The notes: generated by a model from the sequence alone, not told the origin. DNA of 64,000 nucleotides from Viscum album (GCA_963277665.1 OY728120.1:424024138-424088137); one strand, 5' to 3'. Positions 36,985-51,800 are shown, counted from the stretch's first letter. Program-made: numbers and translations.

Positions 36985-38960
36985 ATTTTAGAGAATGTGG
37001 AACACCAAATTTCATCTAATTAACCATTTATTTATGTATTTTATGTATATGAATTAATTAGGTTATGTTTTTAGAGATTTATAGGAGTTTTATAATGTTT
37101 TAGGGAATTTATGGAGGTTCATGGTTTGATCAATGTTAGTAAAAACCCTGAATGGGATCTTAGGAAACCGTAAAACTGAGATAGTGAGCCATGGGTAGTT
37201 GTATAGATAGGTACATGGTTTGGAAATACCATACACCAAACTAGGAAAAACCATGTGATGTTGTAGAGAGGGGTTTATCATGTTTAGAAATAGTTTTACT
37301 AACTATGTGATCCAATCTTGAGAGGGGTTTTTGTAGTAAGTGGTTGGGATAAATCTTTCACACATTCTTGTCTAAAAGTGGACCCAAACTGTGAAATAGC
37401 AAAAATTTAATTTTGATTTTGTGGAAGTTAATTAGTTTATCCCTAAATGAATTTCCCCTGTATCTAACCCTGTCATGAATTCCACTCTTTTCAAGGACTA
37501 TAGAGACCTTTCCTCATAGTCCTTGAGATATTTATCGGCTATTCATTGTGTATTGGTGGTTGTATTATTTTGTAAGTTCTCATATATTATTGTTTTGCTT
37601 TGTTTTCTTCTTCTTAACTATCATGGATTAATTAATATAATATTTTGGGTATATATCCATGTTTTTATGGAAATAAAGATGATATGTGGTTGTGTTGATG
37701 GTAGGGAACAAGATATATGGTAATTTTTTGGAGTTTCTAGCTATTTTGATGTTGAAATTGTATTGTTCAATATTTTCACCTAAGTTTCTGAGGTATGTGG
37801 CTTCACTCTCTAATCCTCTTAGTTTTAAAATGATTTTATATTTTCAAATTTATTGAGTTAATTGGTTTCATTTATGAAATTGATGTGCAATTTTTGTTGT
37901 ATACTCTCATTAGTGATGGTTTATGAAATCATATAAATTGGTTTCTTTGAAGAATGTAAAATTGCATACATGATTTAAAAATGATGATTTTATAAATATT
38001 GGTTAGTTTTGATAAATGAAAATGTGGTTTTAAAGTTTTTCCAAAACAATTATGGTTTTTTTTGAAATTTTTTGGCTGAGTTATGATGGAATGGTATATG
38101 GAATATGTTTTAGTGTGTGTTCATTTTTTTTGATGTGACCTAGGATAAGGCATACATACCATTGGGTAACACAGATGTAGCCCTATAAAAGTGTCATGTT
38201 TCATTAGGAAACATAGGATATGGTTACCTTTTAATGACTCTCAAAATCAATGAGAAACCTCTCATGGGTATGAAACTCAAACTTGGGCATATATGTATGA
38301 TTCTAGGGAGTGGAATGGGTTATGCCAAATTGATTGATAAATGGTTAAAAAAACGTTTTTGGTTTCTTTACATGGAAAAATATTCTTCTTATAATTTGTT
38401 TGGGTTTCAATATAAACCCTTTTAAATTGTTTTATATAGATGTGATATCATTTTCTATCCTAGTGGAATGAGTAGGTAACTCTTTAGGGAAATCATACTA
38501 GGTTTTATACTCACCCCTCCTTATGAACTTTGTTGAATATTTAGATATTATTTACTGAGACATAGGTAAAGGTATTGTATATCCTTTATTTACTAATACA
38601 TCATGATATCATGGGAATAACTTCTGGTGTTGGATGTAGATTAATGGTTGGGAGTTACTACAGGATGTGTTGGTTATCATTGATTTGTGGGTATTAGTTT
38701 CTTCTATATATTATGATATGGTTTATATTGCAGTTTTGTTTTGCTGTAAGTGGATTATACTTTTTTTTGTACTACATTTTCCCATGTATACTATATATTT
38801 TTTGGTTTTGGTATTCCTATTTGCCTTTTTTATTTTCAAAAGGGTAGATATTCGCCCCAACTATTAATGAAGCCCATGGAATTTATTGTGGGCCTTCGTT
38901 GTCTTAGGGATATCACCTAAGGCCTAATAGCACATCCACCTCTTCGTAATAAATTTACCG
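36985..38960 (+). mobile_element. Solo-LTR-like insertion in Ty3 element C protease
   Basis: About 2 kb separates the N-terminal protease segment (VVEGTLILCYKPL, minus strand near 38990) from its continuation (LFYFGSSH, near 36960). The insert contains no pol motif. It has LTR character: a TGTGGAACACCAAATTTC stretch near its left end, and TACTCACCCCTCCTTATGAAC near 38508, resembling the U5 part of plant Ty3 LTRs. Exact ends and target duplication could not be fixed, so the coordinates are approximate. Confidence 0.5.
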
Positions 38961-38964
38961 AGGA

Positions 38965-40147
38965 GTGGTTTGTAACAAAGAATTAGTGTACCTTCCACCA
39001 CTTCATTATCATGCTCCAAATCAACAATAATGATAGAATATTCTACTCTTGTATCCATTGGTTTATGAGGTTCTTGAGCCATATTATATTCAATATCTAT
39101 TTTGTTAGGGAAGTTATTTTTATAATTAACACACTCAATTCACATTGACAATTCATGTGTGGGTACTACATTGGTCAGATCCTTCTTCTCATATGGTGTT
39201 TTATCTAGCCTCTTAGAATTACCCTGATAGTTTTGGGAAATATAGTCTTCTCGAGAAAACATAAATCACCTTCCTGTTCCTTTGAGTCAATTAACCAAGT
39301 ACTTCCTCCAATATTTTTAATATTTAGGTAGTCAAACATCCACCCTAATGTAGATTGTTATCTAATATTACATGATAATCCAACATTCTTTTGTTTTCCA
39401 CATGATAATGACAATCCCCAATTTACATTCCCACAATTAGCTTACCTAAAAAAATATCTTCATAGCTTTCAATGTATATTATCGATAATTAAGTTTAATG
39501 ACTTGGTTTCAAGCCACCAAATAAAGGGCATATCTAATATTCATATTGTTATATATAACTGGATGTATATATCATGATCGTCATGATGTTCTCCTAATAA
39601 TTTTCAATAGAATCATCCTCATTTTGTTTTCTCTCTGGGAATTATCTCTCTATATTTTTTAAAATAGTTTGAGGAATATCCTGGAGGTATAATTATTTCT
39701 TAAAATCCACCCATTGGATAGTTTTTGTATCCTCCTTTTTGGTTCTCTACCTAGTGAGATTCCACCACCTGTTAGACTCTCATTCTCGATGATAGAAATC
39801 CAAAATGACATTCTCATGATTTGAGCAATGGAGAACAAATAATATCTTTTCTATCACATTGATCTAATGTTCAACAGTAAGTAGATTTGAAGATATATAT
39901 ATGGAGGGTAGATGTTTTCACATGAAATACTCGATAGTAGGATACTCTGACATTAGTGAATTTGGGAGATCAATATAGTTCATTCTTATTCCTCTAATAT
40001 TGTGGACCAAGAATCACTATATGATTCCAATATTGGATCAAGCATTACCTGCATGATTTTAATTTTATTGCAAAAGATACATAACCTTAACAAATGCATT
40101 TTTTGGTGACATAGGTCCCCACCCATCATTATCCATACATATGATGT
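38965..40147 (-). pseudogene. Ty3 element C gag and start of protease
   Basis: Minus-strand remnant between the primer site and the split protease. HCSNHENV, RWWNLTR and QWVDFKK (about 39840-39660) follow the order of the retrotransposon Gag capsid domain (a C-rich start, WW, W-x-F-K). The segment ending HDNEVVEGTLILCYKPL (39015-38975) is the typical lead into a Ty3 protease. No zinc knuckle survives. Frames are short and broken, so domain limits are approximate. Confidence 0.55.
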
Positions 40148-40162
40148 CCTCCTAATATCGAA
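40148..40162 (-). promoter_or_regulatory. Degraded primer binding site of Ty3 element C
   Basis: Minus strand TTCGATATTAGGAGG occupies the position of TTTGGTATCAGAGCC, adjacent to the low end of the right LTR. The left LTR lacks it, which places the LTR boundary here. Confidence 0.5.
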
Positions 40163-42753
40163 TCATGCATCTTATCATAAATAACCTGTGTGAATAAAAT
40201 GGGTTTCAAAACCTTTTTAAGTTGCGTCACATAAAAAACATGATCATTTGAAACCAAAAACTTGACCACCCAAAATGATTTTTTAGAAAGTGAATATCAA
40301 GGGTAATTTATGAACCATTACTCCATTGAATATAAATCCTTTTAAAATTTAATATAATTTACAAAAAAGTACTTTTCATACAATTTTATATTAAAAGATA
40401 TGATTTTTCAGTAACTTTCCAAATAAAAATATTTTGAATATGAAGTAAAAAACATTTTTAAAAAGATAATTCAAAAATAAAATAAAATTAAGAGAGATTG
40501 AAAATAAATAAAACAAATGTAAATAATATGAAGTGGATGGTAAGAATATAATTTCATGAAAATACAATGTTTTTAAAACAATTTAAAATGTCATTATTGT
40601 AAACCCCCATAATTAGAAGGAAAATAAAACCATTGTTTTAAAATGAATAAATTTAATATAAGGATCACATGGAATAAAAAAATCCTATTCCCAATAATGT
40701 AGGTAGAACATTGAATGGAAGTAAAAATACATAGATTTGGAGGAAAATGACAAATAAAAGATGTTGGATTTATAATTAATAAATTTTCATTTTATTAAAC
40801 AATAGATTTTTTAAGGATGAATACATAGATTTGAAACATTTTTTCCTTATAAATAAGATATAAATATATTATAAATTAGTTATAAGGCATGAAAAATAAA
40901 TATTAAATTATTATTATCAAATATGAGTGATTATGACACAAGGAAATTATTTTAGTCTGAAAAACCCCTTACATATTTTTATTTTGTATCAAAACCACAT
41001 GAGAAAAATAGCTTTTAATAAAACATTGAATATTATGAAATATAAATAAATCATTATTAAAAAATATTTAACAAAAATATATACAAAATTATAAATACAA
41101 CATTTTTTATAATATGAAATATTTCTCAATTTTGATAAAATTTAGATAAGAAACACTTTAATTATTCCTAATTAATTCTATGTATATTCCTAACTTCCTG
41201 AATAATCAAAATAACTTTATTAGATATATTTTCCAAAATGTAATTATTACATATTTTATTTAACATGGATTGTAAAAATCCGAAAATTTACAAATTAAAT
41301 TCCCTATTGAATTATTAAATTCGTTATTTAGTAATAGAATTTTACAAAACCAATTCACTGCTGTTTTTATTTTTGATAGATATAACATTATTGATTTAAA
41401 TGATCATTAATAAAAATAACCATTGAGAAAATAGACATTAAATAGTGACACTTATGAATTGTATATATTAATTTTTATAATAATGTCCAACAGAAACAAA
41501 TGGAAGAAGCAATGGCCTTGACTAGTAGGATCATACCCTATCAAGCTCATTTATCAGAGATTCTATGGGAGATAGAATCATTTATTTTATCCCATGACTA
41601 AGATCAAGCTGATATTCAACAAGTAAACCTCTAGTGAATACTTTTATGGGAGAAGTCCAAGCTTATCATGATCACATCAAACACTATTTTTATCAAACCA
41701 CACTATGAAGTTACCTACATCACACACCATACCCTTATGACATACGTTTGTGTAATAAAGGTTATATATCATGATACAAGTAATATCAATTTTTATTTAT
41801 TATTTTTAATGAAATAATGACTTCATTTATACCTTTTATTATTAAATTAAATAATACTATATAATTAGTTTGATAAAAATTATATATGGATTGGATTATA
41901 TTGAAATTTTAATTCAAGAAATATAAACTCTCAATTAAGAAAATATTTTGAAGTCTTCAATAAATCATTAAATTATTTTTTTAAAAAAATATTCTTAAAA
42001 AATAATATTTATTTTAAAATAAATGATAATATAATTTATTAAAATCTAATGTACTTTTTATATGTGTATGAAATTTATTAATATCATAAAAAGTGGTATT
42101 TTTTATTAAATATGGATTTCTATTTAAATGTTATATTTATTATTTATAGATATTTAATTTGATAAAATTGTTATTATTTACAAATTACTCACATAAAAAT
42201 TATCTTATGGTTATTTTTTCTTTTTTTTTGAGATAATTGAATTGTTACGAAACTGTTAAATATGATATAAAAATATGAACTATATTATGATATCATAAAA
42301 GACAAAAACATTTATAATAAATGAAAAAAATGGTTTAATTACCAAATATATATTTCCCCTTTAAAATATTTATTTTTAATTTTATTTTATTAGTTTTATA
42401 ATCCTTTAAATAATCGTCCAAATCCTATATTATAATTTATGTTTTTAAAATCAATTTTTTAAGATCATGATTAACTTCTATATCCCTAATGGTATTATTT
42501 TAATATTTTTGGAACTTGTTCAAATAAAAAATTTAAATACATTACTATTTATTAGAAATCATTGGAAAAAATAAATGGAAGTTTTCGGGTTTGGTTATTT
42601 TTTCATTTATAATCACAAAAAAATGTTTTACAAACTAATTAAAAATTTATATCTTTTTTCTATAAATACCTAACCAACATCCAAATACTCTTAAGAAAAA
42701 CCCCATTGATCATGAATTTCATCCCTATATACCTCATTATACCCCTAGCAAGG
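40163..42753 (-). repeat. 5' LTR of Ty3 element C (right copy, truncated)
   Basis: Homologous to 30586-33628 in its first ~1.2 kb, after which similarity is patchy. It appears cut at 42754, where LARD-2 begins. The block at 41490-41770 is less A+T-rich and has no counterpart in the left LTR. Confidence 0.55.
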
Positions 42754-43950
42754 TGTTACCAATCTAGAAACTTGATATTTTAAAAGAATTAAATTATTTT
42801 CAATAGTGTATATGACACACAACACCAAGCTTAAATAATCCATGAAATATATTACCATTATAACCTAGATGATAAATTGGATAGTATGAATATTGTTAAA
42901 TAATTTATGATATATATATATATATATACGTTTCCATGTCAATATAAATTATTTATAAATTTTTATTAAATAATTAATCAATTTTTAGTAATGTCATTTT
43001 ATTTTTCAAAAATTTATTTTTGTCAAAAATGATTTTTAATTATTTTCATGATAAAATATTATAATTAATTTTTAAAACTTTTTAAAAATTTATTGTATAG
43101 AATAATATTAATTTTATAAATCATAATATAAAAATTTATATAGGGATAAATATTTGGATTTTTTGGATAATATGGATTTTCTAGTGAATAGTGAAAAATA
43201 CCTATTTTTGTATAAAAGTAATATCTTTTCAAAATATTGAGTAAATTTAAAAGTCCAATTTTTTTTAATATGTTTGAAAATTACATAATTATTATTTAGT
43301 TATATTTATCTACTTATTTTACAATTTAATCTTCATTATGTAGTATTTTAGTATAAGTATATTTTTTGTTTTAAAATTTTGTTTTTCTTTAAACTATTTT
43401 AAAATACATAGTGTTTATCCATTTTAATTAATCATAAAACCCATTATGAGAAATATTTTATATAAAATTTATATATTATATATAAATAAATATTAGTAAA
43501 TATTTATATATTTATTATTATTAGTTATATAGTTAATATAAAAGCTCATTTTTCTTATAAATACACTTTTTGAAACCCCTCTTTTTCATCACATTTGTGG
43601 GAATAATTTTAAACAACATTATTCAAATTATATGTATTTATTTTGGTAAAAATTGATTATATTTCTTTAATCATAATAATTTATATAACCTAATAAGTCC
43701 AGCTTAATTTTTAACTGTAATTAATAGTGAAAACAATTGACATTTATTACCGAAGTTAAGGTGAAAACAAGTTTACAGGGGTTTAAAAATGATAAGGATT
43801 AAAATTACCTAAAAAATTGTTCAAAATCCCTTTTATTTCCAAATTTTTGACATATCATGTCTAAGACTTGATAATGGTCCATTTTGGTGTGTGAAAAACA
43901 TGGTTACACCTTTTTCTTTTAAAAAATTACAACTATTCCATTCACCTCAA

Positions 43951-43959
43951 TTATAAAAG
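43951..43959 (+). promoter_or_regulatory. TATA box of left LARD-2 LTR
   Basis: TTATAAAAG followed by GTTCCCCCCTCTCCTCCCC. The matching right-LTR site (50085-50093) reads TTACAAAAG and is degraded. Confidence 0.6.
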
Positions 43960-44289
43960 GTTCCCCCCTCTCCTCCCCTATTAAGACTTTAAAACTCTAT
44001 TTTCATAGAAAAGTTTTTCCCAAATTTATTCCTTAATTTCCTCACCACATCCCACATCCCATATTTTTATCTCAAAAACAACCTATGAATTATTTTAGTG
44101 CTAACCTAATGAGGTTTTCCAAAGAAGAGGTGGCATGCTTAACTGAGAATTTTTATTTAATTTCTTCTTTGATAACCTTTAAATATTATAAAATTATTAT
44201 TAATAATAACAATATTATATGACATATATTTATAAATTATTATGTTAATTTCATAACCTAAATCCATCTCCTCTTCCATCAAATGGGAT

Positions 44290-44920
44290 ATGAAATCATC
44301 ATTCATCTGTACGATGAACTAAAGCCTCATGAACACATGTCAATTGTTTTACATCATCTCCTTTAACACCTTGTTTTAATGATTAATTTAAGGTATATAT
44401 ATGATATTTTTTAAAAAATTATTCTTATTTAGTTATTATATCACATATATCATCTTACTTTCCATTTTTTGGGGATATTGTAACATCGCTCATGTGTACG
44501 ACGGACTACCACCTCATGAAGGGATGCAACTCATTTTTCAAAAATGATTTACATGGAAGGTAAAAAGGATAATGTTAATGAATATATGAGATATAAATGA
44601 AATAATAGTGGTATTAAAAAAATATTTATCATTATTAAAATATAATATATCATTTTTTACTATACCCAGTAAAATGATTACAATGTTCATGTATGTGTGA
44701 ACTATCTCCTTTATAAAGTGATGAGATTTTTGTTTCTCATCACCACATAAAAATAATGACATATATATATATATATGTATTTTATAAAAAAATATGGTAT
44801 CTATTATATTATTATAATTATACAAATAAAATTTAATACATACCATCAATTCATGGTAATCAATGAAAAATGGTATCGTTACTCATGAACATATATGGAC
44901 TATCATGTCAATGATAGTAA
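44290..44920 (+). repeat. Four hairpin modules in left LARD-2 LTR
   Basis: Core positions (equivalent of GGACTACC) are near 44316, 44503, 44699 and 44897, at intervals of 187, 196 and 198 bp. The second is best kept: CATCGCTCATG, GTGTACGACGGACTACCACC and CATGAAGGGATG. The others retain a CATG arm, GAACT or GGACT, and part of the right arm. Compared with LARD-1 there is one extra module at the promoter side or one has been gained. Confidence 0.7.
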
Positions 44921-47540
44921 CATATTTATATTTTTTAATATTTTTCACTAATTGTTTTTAAATTTGTAATTTTTTAATAAACAATAATGATTTAAGTATT
45001 ATTATTCATATTATTTTGATGTAATGGCCTCTTTGTTCATAGTTAACACACAAAATCCATTTTGAAACAATGAACTAAACATCCTCAAAACACACAAAGT
45101 CGACTTCAAGAATTAAGTATTTTATTATATCATTAAAAATAAATAAAATATAAAATTTATATATAATTTATTAAACCTATAAAAGTTTCTTAATAATTTA
45201 AATAATTAATTTAAGATTATTATACATGATTTAAAGAAGATATAAGGAAATTTTGGGCTCAGGTTATGGGTTTCTTATATCACTTTTTATTTCTATGTGA
45301 CATAAAATATATACACAACTTATTTATATTGTGTGGTGTATATTCTATAAAATTTATAGGTAATAACATGAATCCTTTATACATCAATATATTTTATGTC
45401 AAATATTAATTATTTATTAATAATGGACTAGAATTGAAAGTTACCAAGTTGTAAATAATTTCATAACTGAATTTATTTTTGTTGAAATATAACTTATTTA
45501 TTATTTTTGATATTCTATAATAATTTGTGTAATGACTTTTTATTTGGTTATATTTATTTCCACATGTTTTATATGTTTTTAAATTTCATAAAAATAATAT
45601 ATTCATTTATTTATTATCAAATCTAATAGTATGATCTTTATAAGGTTTATCGATATAAAATTCACTTTCATTGAGACATATGTTTATAATATGAACATAT
45701 ATTAATTTATGATGTGTATATAAATTCATTTGAAATATATATGTTGAAATACTTATTTTAATTATATATAATGTATCATTTTATGTTATTCTTTCATGGG
45801 TCTTACAATTAAATTATCACCATAGTGGAAACGGTTTTATGATATAATCTTTTTTCTTTTCAGATTGTTTATGTTTAAGGATCCTTAAGAGGAAATCATA
45901 TAATTATATTTTTATAAACCAAATCTAATTATTCTCCACTGGTTATGAATTAAGTTAGCATGTCTTATTTACATTTCCACTATTTTTGATTTAAACACAC
46001 ACAAATAATTTCATTTGTAAGTGATATTGATCTTGTATTTTTATTTTAGATCAGGTATCCTTATCTTCTATATCCATGTTTTCTAAATTATTTTTAAAAA
46101 TGTTCTTTTATAAAAATAAATGATCTATTAAATCCATTATACAAGAAATTTTACCTAATTTCAAATGTTTTTAATATATAAATTCTCAACATTTTCCAAA
46201 TAGGTCAATTTTAAGGCTCTTTTTCAAAACATTTCAAAAATAATTTTTATTTTTAAAAATTATGACATGATCTAATTTTCCACCATCATATAAATAATTT
46301 TTATATGACGATTATTTTATATTTTTCCATGGATTTCATCAAGGAAAAATTATTTTTTTAATATTTTATCATTTTTTAGTATTTAAAAGTGATTTCAAAA
46401 ATGAAATGTTTTTTTTATCAAAAAATATTAATAGAATTTTAATAGTATTTCCATTCATCAATGTCAACAACCCTTGTTTTTTACTTATAATATAATGGGG
46501 ATATTTTTTAATGATTTCATCCTCATTATTCCTCTAGATTTAATATTACATTTTTCAAGAAATTTTATTGAAACATTTTTATTTCCATGGGTTTATCATG
46601 TTTCAAAGATATGGTTGTGAAACCAGTTTCATTTCCATTTGTCAATATGATTCAAAGATATTATTATGAAACCCTTTTTTCTCCACGGATTAATCATATT
46701 TCAAAGTTACTTTATTTTAACCCAATTATTTTCCACTTAAAAATAATGTTATGAATGTAATAATGATTTTTATTTTTTTTACAGTGAAATTTAAGATCTA
46801 TTTTCCTGCATTATGTTTTCTCTCTCAGACATTATATACTAAGGTGTACCCAGAAAAAACTCGGTGATCCCGATATAGATTAAACGAAGGGTACACCTTG
46901 ATATTTCTCCAATGCATTAGGTAATGATTGTTTTCTATAGTACAATATATTGGATGTCAAATGTGTGGTTATACCATTTTTAAGGATTCTAGGAAGATAA
47001 TTTCCTAAGATACCAACCCATTCCCATTATGATTTTAGTGGGTTATAAATATTTCATTTGATCAAGATTGATATCAAATGGATTATGATTATTTATCATG
47101 ATGACTCATTCCATTGGTATAACATGATATCATGTTTTCATGTTTAATGATATAGGTATTGCTGGGTATGAATATTCCTTTGTTATGATCATGCACATTG
47201 ATTATGACATCATACCATTATTATCTAATTACACTCACTGATGAAATTTAATTTTTAATTCTTATGTTTATTTTTACTGAGAATTAGAGATCAGATGTAT
47301 TATGTCTCATTTTCCCTAACTTATCAAATATGATTTTGACAGAAATTATTTCTATAATGTTTTACATGGATGATGTTGATGACCTAATATGGAATAGGAA
47401 AGGCTGGGTATAGTGGGAAAGATATTATGCTGAATTATTGGGTATAATTTATATAATAGTTTATCCTAATTATCCAAAACAATAAAACTAAAATATACTT
47501 GATAATGTAATTGGTCCAATATTTTCTTTTGATATTGTAT

Positions 47541-48867
47541 GTTTTGGATTGTGAAAATTAGGTTACCTTCATCAGTATAAAAAGCAGAAATGTAATGTTT
47601 ATGATTTCTTCACCAGATCCAGTAGTACGGGTTTGGGGATGTTATCATTAGCATCAAATAAGTATATAAAGAACTTTTTAGATTACTATATTTTCAGGTG
47701 GTGTTATATTATGATTTATGGATACCGTTAAATTTCTTTAAGGTTAGGTATTATAATATGTTCAAAGTCTTAGACACCACTTTTAGGTTTTATGTGATGA
47801 GATATTAATGTGAATAATAAATTTTTAGGAGATATTTTAGTAGGTTGGAGAATATTTAAGGATTTGGTTTAACATGAAGTATGAATTTAAATTTCATAGA
47901 AATAATATTTAAGGCATTTATATCAGTTTGATCTTATATGATTAGATATTTAGAAAACATGGTTTATCAAATAGATGAACAATGGATTGAAAAGTGACTT
48001 ATTGAGTCAATGATTAATTTTATTTCGTAAAAAGATATTTGAATTTTTGTACTTGTAACCAGAAATGTATACGATAAACTTTTTGATTAAAACACTCTTT
48101 AATTTTGAGTTTATTGAGGGTATTTGTTAAAGATTTTTATTAATTTATGGAATGATTTAGTTTAAACTTTGGGTATAACTATTGAATTTTGGATGTTAAT
48201 GTATCATATGATTATTTATTCATTTTTGAAATTATATATCATGTAATAACAATTTTCACTGTGGTTGATTTCTAATTATAGGATGACTGTATTGTTATCC
48301 AATTGATGGTTATGTGGTCATTAATGGTTTGTTTTAGTGCTTCAGGTATAGAATATTCATCTAGAATACTCATCATTTGGAGGAAAATATGTGATTGTGT
48401 TCAAAATTGGATAATATATGAAATTTTACTTTTCATGTAAGTATATTTCCCAATTTTTTCAGCGTATAATTTCATGTAATTCCCCAAATCTAGAAACATG
48501 ATCTTGAAAAAAAAAATATATACATGTACCATCATTTTTTATGAAACGGTGCTCTTTTAACTCATCGTAGACTTATGATTTCGAGTTATTTAACATTCTA
48601 TGAAAAATTCACTTTTATAAGAACAATGATCTCAATCACTATATATATATTTATTTATGATTTCCTTCCATGTATATGGATTCACCTACCACCAATATTC
48701 ACTTACGTGGAAACCTAGTTATATGATGACCTTCATGTTTCTATTTCCTTCTTTTTAAGAGAAAGTTTGATTAACCCTTTTACGATGTGGGTTTACCACA
48801 ATGGTTTTTAAAAGTATCAATAAAATTATTAATCATATGAAGTTAAAATTGTGGGGTTGAAATTTAT
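47541..48867 (+). other. LARD-2 internal region
   Basis: Very A+T-rich and without gag knuckles or pol motifs. The last ~180 bp matches the LARD-1 internal 3' end (CTTACGTGGAAACCTAG and TTTTACGATGTGGGTTT). Confidence 0.6.
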
Positions 48868-48881
48868 TAAAGAGGGGAGGA
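48868..48881 (+). promoter_or_regulatory. Polypurine tract of LARD-2
   Basis: AAAGAGGGGAGGA directly precedes TGTAACACCC, the start of the right LTR. Confidence 0.8.
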
Positions 48882-51800
48882 TGTAACACCCTCTGATTTT
48901 AAAAGAAGAAAGTTATGCTTGATAGAGTATACGACGAACAACACCGAGCTTAAATAAATTGTGAAATATATAATTATCATAACCTATCCATTAAATAGTA
49001 AGGAATTAATAGTATAAACTAATTTATTAAATAAATATACATAAATTTCTACTAATTATAAATTATTTATAATTTTTTAGTAAATAATCAATCAATGTTT
49101 AGTAAAATAATTTTATTCTTCAAAAATGATTTTTTTATTTTCATGAAAAATATTAAAATTAATATTTGTAAATTTATGAAAATATATTTTATAAGATATT
49201 ATTTTTTTAAAACATTATATACAAATAAAATTTAGGTGATATTTTTGAAATTTTCACAAAATATCGATTTTTAAGTGAATAGTGAAAGTACCGATTTTGG
49301 AAATATGTTATTTCTTTTCAATAAATTAATTAAATTTTAATTAACATTATATTTTGAATATTATTTAAAACTAAATATATATTGTTTAGTTATTTTTAAT
49401 CCAATTAATTAGATTTTCATAATATTTAAATTTTATTTTAGTATAATTAATTCTTGGTTTTTAAAAATTTGTTTTCCAAAAAAAACTATTTTAATGTTTA
49501 TAATGATTATCTTTTTAATTAATTAATAAAACCCCTAATAAGGAATGATTAAATAAATTTAATATTTTTTATATCAATAAATATTATATTATATTCATAG
49601 TATGATTATTAATAGTCAAAGAGTTAACATAAAATTATTTTTTTCTTCAAAAATACACTTCTTAAAAACAAACATTTTCATCACCTTTGTGGGACTAATA
49701 TTAAATTAATTTTTTTCCATTATGTGAAATTAATTTTTTTTAATGGATTCCATATTTGGAATAAGAATTTTTTTTATTATATAGTAAGGTAAAATAAAAT
49801 TTTTACCATAATTAATAGTACAAATAGTAAATATTAATTACCACATTTAATGTGAATACATGTTTATCAGGTGATAAATTAAAAAGATTACAGTTAGAAT
49901 GACATAAAATATTATTCAAATTCCATTTAATATAAATAGTTTTACCTCTTAATGTATAATTATATATGATGTTAAATTTTGAATCCTTTATCCATTAGAA
50001 CAAAGCGTGTACCCCTTTTTCCAGGCAAACAAAGTTTGTACACCTTTTTCTTTTCTAAAATTACAGGTGTACCACTCACCTCACTTACAAAAGAAAACCC
50101 CATATCCTCCCCAATTAAAACCATCAAATACATTTGGATTATCCATTTAATACACATATTTAACTCCTCAATTACATCCCCAAATACTAGATACCTTATT
50201 TTTATCATAAATCTAATCTTGTAATGGTTTAGTGCAAACCTAAGAAGGTTGTTTTAGTGAAAGGTATTGGGATTAAACGGGAATTTTAATTTTATTTCAT
50301 CATCGGCTTCATTAAAATGTTTTTAAATTATTATAATATAATAAGAAAATTATATACCATATTTTTATATTTTATTATCTTAATGTAATAATCTAAATCT
50401 ATCTCCTCTTCCACCAAATGAGATAAGAAATCAACATTCATGTCCACAACAGTTTACCACCTCGTGAACTGATGTCATTAATTTTCCATCATCACCAATG
50501 ACAATTTATTTTAATGATGGATTAAAAGTAAATAAATAATTCATGTAACACATTAATACTTATTTAGTTATTATATCACACATACTATCATACTTTCCAT
50601 TTCTGGGTGGATATGATAACGTCACTCATGTGTACAGAGAACTAGTGCCTCACGAAGCGATGTGGTTCATCTTTCACTTATGCTTTACGTGGAAGTTAAT
50701 AAGGATAAAGTTAATGAATATCTTTTATATAAATGATATAATAATTATATTCAAGAAATATTTATCATTTTCAAAACATAATATATCATTTTAATTCTTA
50801 CACTAAAAAATGATAATATCGTTCGTGTACATGTGAACTGATACCTTCATGAATCAATTTGATTCTTATTTTTCATCACCACATAAAAATAATGTTATAT
50901 GTAAGTGAAATTAAAGAAATAATATATTATTTATGATATTAATATAGTTTTGTAAAGATAAAATAATATATACCTACTTTCCATAATGATCATTGAAAAA
51001 TAGAAACGTTACTCATGCGTACGTACGACTTACCATCTCCATGATCATAACATATTTCATTTTTAATAACCATTTATCATGATTGAATTAAAAAATATAA
51101 GAGTTTAATAAATCTTATAAATATTTCATGATTATTATTCTTTATATTTTTAATGAATAGCCTCATTGACCATAGTCAAAACACATAATTAATTTTTAAA
51201 CAATGAATCGAATATCCAAAAAATGCACGTTGTGGAATTAATTGATTAAATATTTGAATATTTCATTAAAAAGAAATAAAATAAAAAATTTAACTACAAA
51301 CTATAAAACCAAGAAAATTTTATTATTAATAAAAATAAATTATGTAATCCTATTTTACATGTGTTAAATTAAATATAAAGAAAGTCTAGACTCGAGGTAA
51401 GGGTTTCTTATCTCACTTTTCATTTCTAGGTGACATATGATATATTCACAACCTATTTATATTTTATTGTTTATATAAATATTCTATTACATTTAATATA
51501 ATTAAACCGTCATAAATAATTGTATTTTATGTTAAAATAATATTAATTTCATCTCAGGGTATTTTAGATGAATGTTACCAATTAGTAAATAAGTTTATAA
51601 ATCAATTTCATTCCATTGGGTTATATTACTTATTCATTGTATTTAATATTCAATTATTTTTTATTTAGTTAATTTTGATTATATTATATATTTTTTCAAA
51701 TTGTTTTATGTGGATTTAAATTTCATACTCATAATTTATTCATTGATTGATTCTTGAATTCAATGGTATAATCTTGGTAACGGTTATTCCTATCAAATTG

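Larger units (their letters stand above)
42754..47540 (+). repeat. LARD-2 left LTR
   Basis: Starts TGTTACCAATCTAG. The estimated end, about 47540, is placed by distance from the CAATGCATTAGGTAA (46911) and TTACTGAGAATT (47269) landmarks, which lie about 620 and 260 bp before the LTR end in LARD-1. That gives ~4.8 kb, the LARD-1 length. No primer site is recognisable. Confidence 0.65.

Noticed and set aside
44538..44849. A 103-residue minus-strand frame in LARD-2.
   Set aside because: It consists of low-complexity I/F/Y/N runs from A+T-rich DNA and overlaps the hairpin-module region. It has no counterpart frame in the right LTR.
49972..50224. Overlapping open frames on both strands in the LARD-2 right LTR.
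   Set aside because: They cover the promoter-proximal LTR region. The equivalent left-LTR stretch (43860-44060) has no matching frame.
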